DNA from: Alistipes sp.
Lineage (GTDB): Bacteria > Bacteroidota > Bacteroidia > Bacteroidales > Rikenellaceae
Assembly: GCA_022782405.1 (NCBI GenBank)
Contig: JALFNK010000009.1
Coordinates: 62,001-126,000, forward strand
Direction of reading: 5' to 3'
Length of the DNA: 64,000 nucleotides
Positions 1-8,691 of the stretch are shown in pieces (within the stretch, counting starts at the first letter, position 1; every line of letters begins with the position of its first letter). Both the position numbers and the translations under genes were made by a program. The notes under the pieces were generated by a model. That model did not search any database. It saw only the letters and a program-made list of their open reading frames with translations, and had not been told where the DNA came from.

Positions 1-783
1 GCCGAGCTGATCTCGCGCCGGATCCTTATTACCAAGTCGTCGATCAACGGCAAGAAGTTCTCCGATCTGCGGTTGCGGACCAAATACGGCATAACCATCA
101 CGCGCGTCAATCGGGCCGGCATGGACCTGATTCCCTACCAGGGGCTGGAGCTGCAGGTCGGCGACCGGGTGATGGTCGTGGGCCCGGCGAAGGCCGTGGC
201 GCAGGTGGCCGACGTGCTGGGCAACTCGCTCAAGAAGCTCGACCATCCGAATCTCATCACGATCTTCGTAGGCATTGCCCTCGGTGTGCTGCTCGGCTCG
301 ATTCCGCTGCTCAATGTGCCGCAGCCCGTGAAGCTGGGACTCGCCGGCGGTCCGCTCATCGTGGCAATCCTCATCGGGCGTTTCGGCACGCATTTCCATC
401 TGGTTACCTATACGACCATGTCGGCAAACCTCATGCTGCGCGAGATCGGTATCGCCCTCTTCCTTGCGGCGGTGGGTATCGGTGCCGGCGACGGCTTCAT
501 CGAGGCGGTGGCCGATGGCGGATACCGCTGGATCGGATATGGATTCATTATCACGGTAGTACCTCTTGTGCTTGTTGCGGTGATTGCAAGAAAGTACTTG
601 AAAATGAATTATTATACGCTTATGGGACTGATCGCTGGATCGACGACCGACCCCCCTGCGCTGGCCTATGCCAATGCAACGGCCGGAAACGACATGCCTG
701 CCGTGGGTTATTCGACGGTCTATCCCGTGGTGATGTTCCTTCGGGTGCTGACGGCGCAGATCTTCATGCTCTTCGCCCTCTGA
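1..783 (+). CDS. AspT/YidE-type putative transporter, C-terminal part (5' truncated by window)
   Basis: The reading frame is open from base 1 and ends at the TGA at 781-783, so the start lies outside the window. The first ~70 residues resemble the second TrkA-C (RCK_C) regulatory domain. About five hydrophobic segments follow ([44 protein letters not shown], and a [13 protein letters not shown] stretch before the last helix). The glycine/proline-rich GSTTDPPA segment is typical of the duplicated membrane half of AspT/YidE/YbjL transporters. The family is about 550 residues, so roughly half is visible. Substrate is unknown; known AspT members exchange aspartate and alanine. Confidence 0.85.
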   Translation, partial: AELISRRILITKSSINGKKFSDLRLRTKYGITITRVNRAGMDLIPYQGLELQVGDRVMVVGPAKAVAQVADVLGNSLKKLDHPNLITIFVGIALGVLLGSIPLLNVPQPVKLGLAGGPLIVAILIGRFGTHFHLVTYTTMSANLMLREIGIALFLAAVGIGAGDGFIEAVADGGYRWIGYGFIITVVPLVLVAVIARKYLKMNYYTLMGLIAGSTTDPPALAYANATAGNDMPAVGYSTVYPVVMFLRVLTAQIFMLFAL

Positions 784-853
784 TAGCCGGTCCGGGCGGG
801 CCGCTCCGTCATGCGGCTGAATTGTTTTGCCGATACCATAAATTCTACCGAAT

Positions 854-2035
854 ATGACCAAAAAGATATTGCTTCTGGGCTCCGGAGAGCTGGGCAAGGA
901 GTTTACCATTGCCGCGCAGCGGCTGGGACAGACCGTCGTAGCGTGCGATTCGTATGCAGGCGCACCCGCCATGCAGGTGGCCGATGCCGCGGAGGTTTTC
1001 GACATGCTCGATGGCGACGCACTTGCTGCCGTGGTTGAAAAGCATCGTCCCGACGTGATCGTTCCCGAGATCGAGGCGATCCGCACCGAGCGGCTCTATG
1101 ATTTCGAACAGGCTGGAATTCAGGTCGTGCCGAGCGCCCGTGCCGTGAATTTCACGATGAACCGCAAGGCGATCCGCGACCTGGCCGCCAAGGAACTGGG
1201 TCTCAAAACGGCCCGGTACTACTATGCCAAAACGCTCGAGGAGTTGCGCGAAGCGGCCGACCGGATCGGCTATCCGTGTGTGGTCAAGCCGCTGATGTCC
1301 TCGTCGGGCAAGGGACAGTCTGTGGTCAAGGGCCCTGAGGAGATCGAGCAGGCCTGGCATTACGGTTGCGAAGGGTCGCGCGGCGATATCCGCGAACTGA
1401 TCGTCGAGGAGTTCATCCGTTTCGACAGCGAGATCACCCTGCTGACCGTAACGCAGAAGAACGGTCCGACGCTCTTCTGTCCGCCGATCGGACATGTGCA
1501 GAAGGGCGGAGATTACCGTGAGAGCTTCCAGTCGCCGCATATCGCACCAGAGCACCTGAAGGAGGCACAGCGCATGGCCGCCGCGGTTACAGAAGCGCTG
1601 ACCGGGGCCGGTATTTGGGGTGTGGAATTCTTCCTGAGCCATGAGAACGGGGTCTATTTCTCGGAGCTCTCGCCGCGGCCGCACGATACGGGAATGGTAA
1701 CGCTGGCCGGAACGCAGAATCTCAACGAATTCGAACTGCACCTGCGGGCCGTGCTGGGACTGCCCATTCCGGAGATCACCTTCGAACGTCCCGGAGCGAG
1801 CGCCGTAGTGCTGTCGCCGGTAGCTTGCGCCGAGGCGCCCTGCTATGAGGGAATTGACAAGGCCCTGGCCGAGGACGCCCGTCTTGATGTGCGTATTTTC
1901 GGAAAGCCGTCGGCCCGCGTCGGACGCCGCATGGGCGTTGTTGTCGGTTACGACCGTCCGGGTTGCGATCTGACGACGCTGCGCGATCGCGTGAAGGCCG
2001 CTGCCGCGAAGATCGAGGTCCGAAAATCCGAATAG
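854..2035 (+). CDS. purT: Formate-dependent phosphoribosylglycinamide formyltransferase PurT
   Basis: At 393 residues this is the usual PurT length. It is an ATP-grasp enzyme that makes formylglycinamide ribonucleotide from GAR, formate and ATP in purine synthesis. The N-terminal nucleotide-binding motif [10 protein letters not shown], the ATP-grasp stretch [15 protein letters not shown] and the metal-binding [13 protein letters not shown] segment are all present. The ATG at 854 starts directly at the conserved [17 protein letters not shown] terminus. It is convergent with the aminotransferase and shares a terminator with it. No other purine gene is nearby. Confidence 0.96.
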   Translation: MTKKILLLGSGELGKEFTIAAQRLGQTVVACDSYAGAPAMQVADAAEVFDMLDGDALAAVVEKHRPDVIVPEIEAIRTERLYDFEQAGIQVVPSARAVNFTMNRKAIRDLAAKELGLKTARYYYAKTLEELREAADRIGYPCVVKPLMSSSGKGQSVVKGPEEIEQAWHYGCEGSRGDIRELIVEEFIRFDSEITLLTVTQKNGPTLFCPPIGHVQKGGDYRESFQSPHIAPEHLKEAQRMAAAVTEALTGAGIWGVEFFLSHENGVYFSELSPRPHDTGMVTLAGTQNLNEFELHLRAVLGLPIPEITFERPGASAVVLSPVACAEAPCYEGIDKALAEDARLDVRIFGKPSARVGRRMGVVVGYDRPGCDLTTLRDRVKAAAAKIEVRKSE

Positions 2036-2053
2036 ACTGCGATACCGCAAAAA

Positions 2054-2090
2054 GAAGCGCGCCGGTTCCAGCAAGGACCGGCGCGCTTTC
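2054..2090. terminator. Bidirectional rho-independent terminator between purT and the aminotransferase
   Basis: A GC-rich inverted repeat (2056-2069 against 2075-2087, AGCGCGCCGG stem, five-base loop) lies between two convergent genes. Reading minus it is followed by a T-rich run (from the AAAAAGAA at 2049-2056). Reading plus it is followed by TTTC. Confidence 0.8.
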
Positions 2091-2106
2091 GTATGGAGGG
2101 GCTACC

Positions 2107-3294
2107 CTATTTGCGGAATTTCGCCAGGACGTTGTCCGTGGCCTTCTTGAGCAACTCTTCGGGACAGCAGAGCGTGATGCGGATGTAACGCTCGCCCTCC
2201 GAGCCGAAGATGCCGCCCGGTGTGAGGAATACGTCGCACTTGTCGATCACCTCGTCCGAGAAGGAGAAGCTGTCGCCCTTGTAATCTTCGGGAAGCTCGG
2301 CCCAGACGAACAGACCGGCCTGGTTCTTCCGGTAGCTGCATCCCAGTGCATCGAGCAGCGCATAGGCCTGCTTCTCGCGCCCGTAGTAGATGGCATTGAG
2401 CTCCTTGAACCACTCCTCGCCCAGCGACAGCGCCGTTTCCGATGCGGCCTGGATCGGATAGAACATACCCGAATCCATATTGCTGCGGAAGGTCATTACC
2501 GACTTGATCCAATCGGCCTTTCCGACGAGCACGCCGACGCGCCATCCGGCCATCGAGTGGGCCTTCGAGAGCGAGTTCTGCTCCAGTGCCACCTCCTTTG
2601 CGCCCTCGACCGCCATGATCGAGATCGGCGCCTCGGCGTTGCGGATGAAGCTGTAGGGATTGTCGTGGATGATCAGGATGTTGTGCTTGGCGCCGAAGTC
2701 GATGATCTTCCGGAAGAGATCCATCGTGGGTGTCTGGCCGGTCGGCATGTTGGGGTAATTGACCAGCATCATCTTCACGCCGTCGAGACCGGCCTTCTCG
2801 ATGGCTTCGAAGTCGGGATAGAAGTTCGTCGCCTTGTTGAGCGAATAGGGAACCATCACGCCGCCGGCGAGCTTCACACCGGCCGAATAGGTCGGGTATC
2901 CCGGGTTGGGTACGAGGACCTTGTCGCCGGGATTGAGGAACGTCATGCAGAGGTGCATGATACCCTCCTTCGATCCGATCAGCGGATAGATCTCCGACTT
3001 GAAGTCGAGGTCCACATGGTACCATTTCTTATACCAGTCGGCAAAAGCCTTGCGCAGAATCGGTTCTCCCTGGTAGGACATGTACTTGTGCACGTCGGGA
3101 CGCTGTGCCTCCTTGGCCAGACGATCGATAACCGATTGGTGGGGCGGCAGATCGGGGCTGCCCATGGCCAATTTGACGATCTGGCGGCCTGTCGTCGCCT
3201 CAATCTCGGCGAGTTCGCGCAGACGACGCGAAAAATAGTACTCTCCGATGCCGTCCATCCGGTGTGAACGGGCGATGTTTACTGCTTTTGCCAT
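2107..3294 (-). CDS. Class I/II PLP-dependent aminotransferase (LL-DAP aminotransferase-like)
   Basis: The start at 3294 (MAKAVNIARS) gives 395 residues, normal for fold-type I aminotransferases. The open frame extends further upstream, but a promoter at 3327-3334 places transcription start just before this ATG. The PLP-binding lysine is K244 in NSLSKAHSMAGWRVG, NYPNMPTG (179-186) is the substrate/PLP loop, and D211 precedes Tyr in HDNPYSF. The sequence resembles the LL-diaminopimelate/alanine aminotransferase branch; exact substrate cannot be assigned. It is monocistronic between two terminators. Confidence 0.88.
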   Translation of the reverse strand: MAKAVNIARSHRMDGIGEYYFSRRLRELAEIEATTGRQIVKLAMGSPDLPPHQSVIDRLAKEAQRPDVHKYMSYQGEPILRKAFADWYKKWYHVDLDFKSEIYPLIGSKEGIMHLCMTFLNPGDKVLVPNPGYPTYSAGVKLAGGVMVPYSLNKATNFYPDFEAIEKAGLDGVKMMLVNYPNMPTGQTPTMDLFRKIIDFGAKHNILIIHDNPYSFIRNAEAPISIMAVEGAKEVALEQNSLSKAHSMAGWRVGVLVGKADWIKSVMTFRSNMDSGMFYPIQAASETALSLGEEWFKELNAIYYGREKQAYALLDALGCSYRKNQAGLFVWAELPEDYKGDSFSFSDEVIDKCDVFLTPGGIFGSEGERYIRITLCCPEELLKKATDNVLAKFRK

Positions 3295-3326
3295 AGTGTT
3301 TGTTGCTGTTAGGGATTTGCTGCGGA

Positions 3327-3334
3327 CAAAGATA
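3327..3334 (-). promoter_or_regulatory. -7 element TATCTTTG for the aminotransferase
   Basis: An exact Bacteroidota -7 consensus (TAnnTTTG) lies 32 bases upstream of the start at 3294. An AT-rich stretch lies upstream. It supports the shorter start rather than the longer open frame. Confidence 0.75.
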
Positions 3335-3368
3335 CGGAAATAATAAATAATATTAAAAAAATAAGGCC

Positions 3369-3401
3369 GAAATCCCGCATCGGATCTCCGTGCGGGATTT
3401 C
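3369..3401 (-). terminator. Terminator-like hairpin at the end of the redox/uptake operon
   Basis: A perfect 11-bp inverted repeat (GAAATCCCGCA at 3369-3379, complement at 3391-3401) lies 24 bases past the stop of the last operon gene. The T-run on the minus strand is displaced by a few bases, so it is not a textbook terminator. Confidence 0.6.
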
Positions 3402-3425
3402 GAACGCATTTGCGCTGCAGTGCAA

Positions 3426-3938
3426 TCAGCGGCGAAGCAGGCGGTTGATGCAGAACCAGCCGCCGATGAGCTGCAGCAGCATGCCGGGAATGCCGATCCG
3501 GAAGTCCTGCGTGGCGGCGGCAAGGCTGCCGCTCAATGCCCACTCGCCCAGTGTGCCGACCGTCTGATAGCCGAGAACCACGGCTGCAAGCAGCCACAGT
3601 GGAGCCTTGTTGAAGCGTGCGGCGGCATAGCCTGCAGTCAGGGCCAGCAGTACCGATTTGAGCAGAATGGCCGGCAGCACGGCTGCGGCCGGCATGCCGA
3701 AGAGCGCGGAGTTGAGCAGCGGCGAGGCCACGGCGGTCAGCAATCCCACGCGCCAGCCGTACTTGTAGGCGCCGACGAGGGTGAAGAAATAGATCGGAAG
3801 CCACCGCATGCCGCCCTGCGGGATGAGATGACAGAGCTGCGGCAGCAGCAGGTTGCCCAGTACGAAAAGTGCTGCAATCCAGTAGGTCTTTGCCTGACGG
3901 TATTCCAGCGAATGGAGTTTTACGCTTGTCGTTTGCAT
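3426..3938 (-). CDS. ECF transporter S component-like integral membrane protein
   Basis: This 170-residue protein is almost entirely hydrophobic with about five to six membrane segments. The layout (short polar N terminus, IYFFTLVGAYKYGWRVGLLTAVASPLLNSALFG, small-residue-rich central helices) resembles substrate-capture (S) components of ECF vitamin transporters. Those bind a vitamin or cofactor and need a shared EcfA/EcfT module, which is not in this window. It is the last gene of the six-gene operon, 12 bases after the DUF362 gene. By context it could take up the ligand that the TonB receptor brings across the outer membrane (inference). Substrate is unknown. Confidence 0.65.
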   Translation of the reverse strand: MQTTSVKLHSLEYRQAKTYWIAALFVLGNLLLPQLCHLIPQGGMRWLPIYFFTLVGAYKYGWRVGLLTAVASPLLNSALFGMPAAAVLPAILLKSVLLALTAGYAAARFNKAPLWLLAAVVLGYQTVGTLGEWALSGSLAAATQDFRIGIPGMLLQLIGGWFCINRLLRR

Positions 3939-3950
3939 CGTATTGTGTTT

Positions 3951-4922
3951 TTAATTCAGTTCGATGAGTTCATAATGCTGACTTCCCATGCCGAGCTGTT
4001 CGGCATAGTCGAGCGTGTGCATGCCGTGGCGCGAATCGATTCGCTCGATCAGATGGATCTTGCCATGGTCCTCCGAAGCGCGGACCAAATCGGTGCAGGC
4101 TCGGTCGAGAGCTACGGGATCCAATGAGGCGAGAATGCCGATATCCCCCATTTTGGGCTCTTCGGGCGAGGAGTCGCAGTCGCAATCCACCGAGAGGTTG
4201 TTCGCCACACTGATGTAGAGAATCCGGTCGCCGCAGTGGTCGATGACGGCTTTCGCAGCTTCGGCCATCGACTCCAGAAAATCATCCTGGGCAGGGAGGC
4301 TGCCCCATACCTTTGCAACATCGCGTGTCTGGCCGGCCGAGTGAATCCAGGCTTTGCCCGACGAGGAGGCGATGCCGATCGATATGTTCTTGATTGCACC
4401 TCCGAAACCGCCCATGGCATGTCCCTTGAAGTGCGAGAGGACGATCGTGAAATCGTATTTCAGATAGCCTTTGCCGACATAATCCTCCCTGATGTGCCGG
4501 CCGCCCCGTACGGGAAGCACCGCCTCGCCTTCAGCATCCATGATCTCCACGGGTGCGATGGCCGTGAATCCGTGATCGGCAGCTGCCTTCAGATGGCTTT
4601 CCGTATCGGCGCGTCCGCCTCCGTAGGCCGTGTTGCACTCCACGATCGTGCCGTTGACGCGGTGTACGAGGTCGGCAATCAGAGCCGGCTGCAGGAAGTT
4701 GTGGCCGCCGGGTTCGCCCGTTGAAAGTTTTACGGCGACACGTCCTTCGGCCTTGCGGCCCAGCGCTTCGTAGATCTTCACGAGATTGGCTGCAGAAATC
4801 TCCCGGATGAAGTAGACCTTCGGAAGCGTTTCGGCAACGGGAGCCGGCTCTTGTCGTTCCGCAGCTCCTGCCATCGAACAGGAGGCCGCAAAAAGAACCG
4901 TAAACATGGTTGCTTTCTTCAT
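3951..4922 (-). CDS. Exported DUF362 domain protein
   Basis: This protein is 323 residues. An N-terminal Sec signal peptide (MKKATMFTVLFAASCSMAGAA) is followed by a DUF362 domain covering nearly the whole chain (VAVKLSTGEPGGHNFLQP, YDFTIVLSHFKGHAMGGFGGAIKN, DPVALDRACTDLV). DUF362 proteins often carry or neighbour ferredoxin domains and occur in redox gene clusters; their reaction is not established. This copy has no 4Fe-4S motif of its own, but the operon encodes two Fe-S proteins. Gaps to both neighbours are 12 bases. Confidence 0.85.
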   Translation of the reverse strand: MKKATMFTVLFAASCSMAGAAERQEPAPVAETLPKVYFIREISAANLVKIYEALGRKAEGRVAVKLSTGEPGGHNFLQPALIADLVHRVNGTIVECNTAYGGGRADTESHLKAAADHGFTAIAPVEIMDAEGEAVLPVRGGRHIREDYVGKGYLKYDFTIVLSHFKGHAMGGFGGAIKNISIGIASSSGKAWIHSAGQTRDVAKVWGSLPAQDDFLESMAEAAKAVIDHCGDRILYISVANNLSVDCDCDSSPEEPKMGDIGILASLDPVALDRACTDLVRASEDHGKIHLIERIDSRHGMHTLDYAEQLGMGSQHYELIELN

Positions 4923-4934
4923 ATCGTTTTTCTG

Positions 4935-6854
4935 TTAGAAGTTCACCTTTATGCCGCCCATGCAGGTTGCTCGCGGCATCGGATAGCCGGCGTTGATCTC
5001 ATAGCGTTGAGCCAGCAGATTCTCGCCCCGCATCCAGAGCGTGAGCCATTCGGCGACGCGGAACGAGGCGTCAAGATTCCAAAGTACGAACGATGTGCGG
5101 CGTTCCGTTCCCCGGCCATTGACGACAACCTCCGTATAGAGGTTGCCGACATATTCCACTCCCGTCGAAATGTTCCAGCGGCGGCGGTTGAAAAGCACCC
5201 CGGCATGGAGCTTGTGCTCCGGGGCTCCGAGCACGGGATAAACCATGTGCAGGTAGCTGTAGTTGGCATCCACGCTCCAGTTCCCCCCGATGCGGCAGGT
5301 GATCTGCCCCTCGACTCCCGTGTTCTCGATGTCCCCCGTGTTGATGTTGAGCGGAGTGGCCCCCTCGCGCGGTACGGCGACGATCAGATTCTCGCCGTCG
5401 ATGCGGAAGAGATTGATGCCGTAGGTGAGGCGCCCTTCGAGCAGGTGCTGCGAGAGTGCAAGCTCGTAGTTCCACATCCGTTCGGGTTTCAGGTCGGGGT
5501 TCTGCGGCGGGAACATGTACATCTCGCGCAGCGTCGGGTAGCGGAAACCCTTGCTTGCAGAGAGCTTCAGTTCGAGGTCGTGCGGCAGATGCAGCGACAG
5601 TCCCGCCTGGGGAATCCATTCCGTGCCGACATGCGAGTGGTGGTCCAGGCGCAGCCCGGCGTCGAAGGTCAGCCGGCTTCCGACGTGCTGGCGGAAATCG
5701 ACATATCCGGCTGTCTCGTGCTGCACGACATCGGCCAGCTCCGAGTTTTCACCTTCGTGCTCGCCAGCGATGTAGCGGTTCCAGGCTTTGCCGCCGAAGC
5801 GGTAATAGTCCACACCGACAGTGAGCCGGTTGCCGCGGAAGAGCCGCATGCTCTCATACCACGAAAGGCCCATCATGTTGTCCCACGAATTGAACCGATA
5901 ATCGAGAGGTGCTTCGTTGGCCGTATGTCCGTCATTGATCCTGTGTCGGCCCCAGTTGTAGAAAAGGCTCAAAGCGCCCGAACTTCGCTCGTAGCGGTTC
6001 TCTATGGCCAGTGAGGTCATGCCCCGTGTGATACGCTGGTCGGCGTCATACATCCGCTCGGACAGGGTTCCTGGTTGCGACGCGTTGAAATGCGTGAGGT
6101 TCACGTCGGCGCGCACGGCCCATTGTGTCGAGAGGTCATACCCCACTTTGGCATATCCGCCGTACTGTTCGAAACCCATGTCTGTGCGGTGTCCGTCCGT
6201 GCGGTTGTAGGATCCGCTCACAATCGAGGTGAAACGTCCCGAACGGATACGGTTCGTCAGTTCGCTCTGCAACGTGTTGAAAGAGCCGTAGCCCAGAATC
6301 GCGTCGGTTTTGACACCCTGTTCCTGCATGCGGCGCGTAACGATGTTCACCACGCCTCCCATGGCGTTCGATCCGTAGAGCACCGAAGCCGGGCCTCGCA
6401 GCACCTCGACCCGTTCGGCGAGCAGCGTCTGGCAGGCATCGGCAATCGGATGGCCCATGAGGCCCATGTATTGCGGATGTCCGTCGATGAGCACCATGAG
6501 GCGTCCCGAACCGCCGCTCAATCCGCGCAGCGAGATGCCTCCGGCAGCTCCATCCGAGACCCCGTAGCCCAAAATGCCCCGCGAGGTGATGAAAAGTCCC
6601 GGAACCTGCTCCGAGAGTGTCGGAAGCAGTGAGGTCCGAAACCCCTGTTCAAGCTGCTGCCGGTCAACGACGGAGACGCTCTGCGAAAGGTGTCGGATGT
6701 CTGTGGCGCTGCGTGTCCCCGTTACGACCACGCGGTCGATGGCATGGATGCCTGCCGCGGGAAGCGAGTCCGCCGCGCCGGTTTGCCCGTGTGCTGCGGT
6801 ATTGATTGAAATAAGTGCCAGAATGGCCGTGTGGATCAGAGACTTTCTTTTCAT
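4935..6854 (-). CDS. TonB-dependent outer-membrane receptor
   Basis: The start at 6854 (MKRKSLIHTAILALI) gives 639 residues with a signal peptide. The start forms an ATGA overlap with the preceding stop, supporting it over the longer frame. A plug domain (residues ~40-160, VVVTGTRSATDIRHLSQSVSVV, SLRGLSGGSGRLMVLIDGHPQ, EVLRGPASVLYGSNAMGGVVNIV) is followed by a beta-barrel ending in a C-terminal aromatic (VNF). There is no carboxypeptidase-like N-terminal domain and no SusD partner. This fits the BtuB/siderophore-type class that carries small ligands such as corrinoids, haem or metal chelates. It is co-transcribed with redox proteins. Confidence 0.92.
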   Translation of the reverse strand: MKRKSLIHTAILALISINTAAHGQTGAADSLPAAGIHAIDRVVVTGTRSATDIRHLSQSVSVVDRQQLEQGFRTSLLPTLSEQVPGLFITSRGILGYGVSDGAAGGISLRGLSGGSGRLMVLIDGHPQYMGLMGHPIADACQTLLAERVEVLRGPASVLYGSNAMGGVVNIVTRRMQEQGVKTDAILGYGSFNTLQSELTNRIRSGRFTSIVSGSYNRTDGHRTDMGFEQYGGYAKVGYDLSTQWAVRADVNLTHFNASQPGTLSERMYDADQRITRGMTSLAIENRYERSSGALSLFYNWGRHRINDGHTANEAPLDYRFNSWDNMMGLSWYESMRLFRGNRLTVGVDYYRFGGKAWNRYIAGEHEGENSELADVVQHETAGYVDFRQHVGSRLTFDAGLRLDHHSHVGTEWIPQAGLSLHLPHDLELKLSASKGFRYPTLREMYMFPPQNPDLKPERMWNYELALSQHLLEGRLTYGINLFRIDGENLIVAVPREGATPLNINTGDIENTGVEGQITCRIGGNWSVDANYSYLHMVYPVLGAPEHKLHAGVLFNRRRWNISTGVEYVGNLYTEVVVNGRGTERRTSFVLWNLDASFRVAEWLTLWMRGENLLAQRYEINAGYPMPRATCMGGIKVNF

Positions 6855-7300
6855 TTTTCGGTCGTTTGAGAGGCGAAGAACGCCTTGATCTGCGCAAGAC
6901 ACTCTTCCGCCGTACGGCAGTCCCGACAGCGGGTCTCCAGCGGGCACCACCCGTCCCGCGTGCGGTTGATGATGTGCGGTACCTCCAGATCGTATGTGTA
7001 GCGGAGGCTGCTGCCGTGCAGCAACTCTGTTGCCTTGCCGCTGATGATGTCCGTGTGGAGTTCCGCGACTCCGCCCAGCAGCATCAGCGCGGCGGCGGCT
7101 TTCCCCACGACCTTGTCCGCAACGACGGCACCGCGCAGGAATCCGGGCTCTTCGTGCAGCAGGCGGTAGAGATCCGCCACGCCCCGTCGGTCGAACGCGC
7201 GGAAGACGTTACCGTTGGCCACGACGAGCGTGTGGCCCCCTTCGTGCAGCATGGCGATGGCCTCTCTGATCATCCTTGTTCTGTTTGAGTCGTTCGACAT
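6851..7300 (-). CDS. DUF1893 family protein
   Basis: This is a 149-residue protein with the DUF1893 pattern: HTLVVANGNVFRAF, GAVVADKVVGKAAAALMLLGGV, HTDIISGKATELLHG, VPHIINRTRDGWCPLE. It ends in a short tail with C-x2-C-type cysteines (CPLETRCRDCRTAEEC). Function of the family is unknown. It has no signal peptide, so it is probably cytoplasmic. The start at 7300 overlaps the end of the aldo/keto reductase gene by 92 bases; later in-frame ATGs at 7273 and 7252 would cut the overlap to 65 or 44 bases. Its stop overlaps the receptor start (ATGA), implying translational coupling. Confidence 0.8.
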   Translation of the reverse strand: MSNDSNRTRMIREAIAMLHEGGHTLVVANGNVFRAFDRRGVADLYRLLHEEPGFLRGAVVADKVVGKAAAALMLLGGVAELHTDIISGKATELLHGSSLRYTYDLEVPHIINRTRDGWCPLETRCRDCRTAEECLAQIKAFFASQTTEK

Positions 7301-8675
7301 AAGCGCTGATCCGGTGCAGTTCGTGAGGAATGTCGATGCCCTGCGGGCAGTGCGGCACACATTGGCGGCAGCCGATACAGTGGTCGGCCTGCCGCAGGCG
7401 CGGCACGCTGCGGTCGTAGCCGATCAGGTAGGCCCGACGGGCCTCGCGGTAGTGTTCGTCCTGCGTACCCGTAGTGATATTGCCCTCGTTCAGACATTTG
7501 TTGTAGTGCAGCAGGATGGCGGGGATATCCAGTCCGTAGGGACAGGGCATGCAGTATTTGCAGTCGTTGCACGGAATCGTGTCGAACTGCATCATGCGGT
7601 CAGCCGTCTGCTGGAGGAATGCGAATTCCTCGTCCGAAAGCGGGTCGAGCGGACAGAAGGTCCGCAGATTGTCCTGCAGGTGCTCCATGCGGGTCATGCC
7701 GCTCAATACGGTCAGCACCCCGGGGAACGATCCTGCGAAGCGGAAGGCCCATGACGCCACGCTTCGTCCGGGCTCGCGTTGCTTGAGCCGTACGACGATG
7801 TCATTCGGGACGTTCGACAGGCGCCCGCCGAGCAGCGGCTCCATGATGACGGCCGGGATATGGCGTTTTTCGAGTTCGCCGTAGAGGTATTCGGCGTCGG
7901 TATTGCGGGGATTGATCTGCTTGGCATAGTTCCAGTCGAGGTAGTTGAGCTGGATCTGCACGAAATCCCACTTGTAACGGTCGTGCTCGGCCAGCATGCG
8001 GTCGAAGACCGCGATGTCGCCGTGATAGGAGAAGCCCAGGTTGCGGATACGTCCCGCCTCGCGTTCGGCCATCAGAAAGTCGAGCATGCCGTTGCGGATG
8101 TATCGGGCCTCGAACTCCTCCATGCCGCCGCCCATGCCGATGGCATGCAGCAGCATGTAGTCGATCCGATCGACCCCGAGCTCCTTGAACGAATTGCGGT
8201 ACATGGCGATCGACGCCTCTCGGCTCCAGGTCGAGGGGGCGAAATTCGATAATTTCGTGGCTACGAAATAGCTGTCGCGCGGGTAACGGCTCAGGGCGAT
8301 GCCCGTAGCACGCTCGGAAAGTCCCTGACAATAGGCCGGCGATGTGTCAAAGTAGTTTACGCCGTGCGCAATGGCGTAATCAACCATTGCATTGACGGCC
8401 TCCTGGTCGATGATCTCTTTGCCTTCGTCGGCACCGTGTCCTCCGATCATCGGAAGGCGCATCATGCCGAAGCCCAGCAGTGAAACGCGGTCGCCCGTCG
8501 AGGGATTCTCGCGGAAAGTCATCTGGTCGGTCGGCAGCTCGCCTTGTACGGCCGTCTGCTGCGTCGGCCGGCATCCGGCCAGCGTCAGTCCCGATACGGC
8601 GGCGGTTCCCGCTCCGAGGCGTTTGAGAAACGCCCGGCGGCTGATCTCTTCTTTGTGGTTCTTTATCTTGTCCAT
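7209..8675 (-). CDS. Exported aldo/keto reductase with C-terminal 4Fe-4S domain (Tat-type lipoprotein)
   Basis: This protein is 488 residues. It starts with a twin-arginine motif (SRRAFLKRL, residues 12-20), a hydrophobic stretch and a lipobox-like LAGC with Cys35, suggesting Tat export and possibly lipid anchoring. The aldo/keto reductase barrel shows the expected Asp-Tyr-Lys-His set (YFDTSPAY, FVATKLS, LLHAIG). The C-terminal part has two ferredoxin-like cysteine clusters (CNDCKYCMPCPYG and CIGCRQCVPHCPQG). An NADPH-type fold in an exported protein is unusual, and electrons could instead come from the neighbouring polyferredoxin (inference). Gap to that gene is 16 bases. Confidence 0.88.
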   Translation of the reverse strand: MDKIKNHKEEISRRAFLKRLGAGTAAVSGLTLAGCRPTQQTAVQGELPTDQMTFRENPSTGDRVSLLGFGMMRLPMIGGHGADEGKEIIDQEAVNAMVDYAIAHGVNYFDTSPAYCQGLSERATGIALSRYPRDSYFVATKLSNFAPSTWSREASIAMYRNSFKELGVDRIDYMLLHAIGMGGGMEEFEARYIRNGMLDFLMAEREAGRIRNLGFSYHGDIAVFDRMLAEHDRYKWDFVQIQLNYLDWNYAKQINPRNTDAEYLYGELEKRHIPAVIMEPLLGGRLSNVPNDIVVRLKQREPGRSVASWAFRFAGSFPGVLTVLSGMTRMEHLQDNLRTFCPLDPLSDEEFAFLQQTADRMMQFDTIPCNDCKYCMPCPYGLDIPAILLHYNKCLNEGNITTGTQDEHYREARRAYLIGYDRSVPRLRQADHCIGCRQCVPHCPQGIDIPHELHRISAYVERLKQNKDDQRGHRHAARRGPHARRGQR

Positions 8676-8691
8676 ATTCGGTTCTTGCGGA

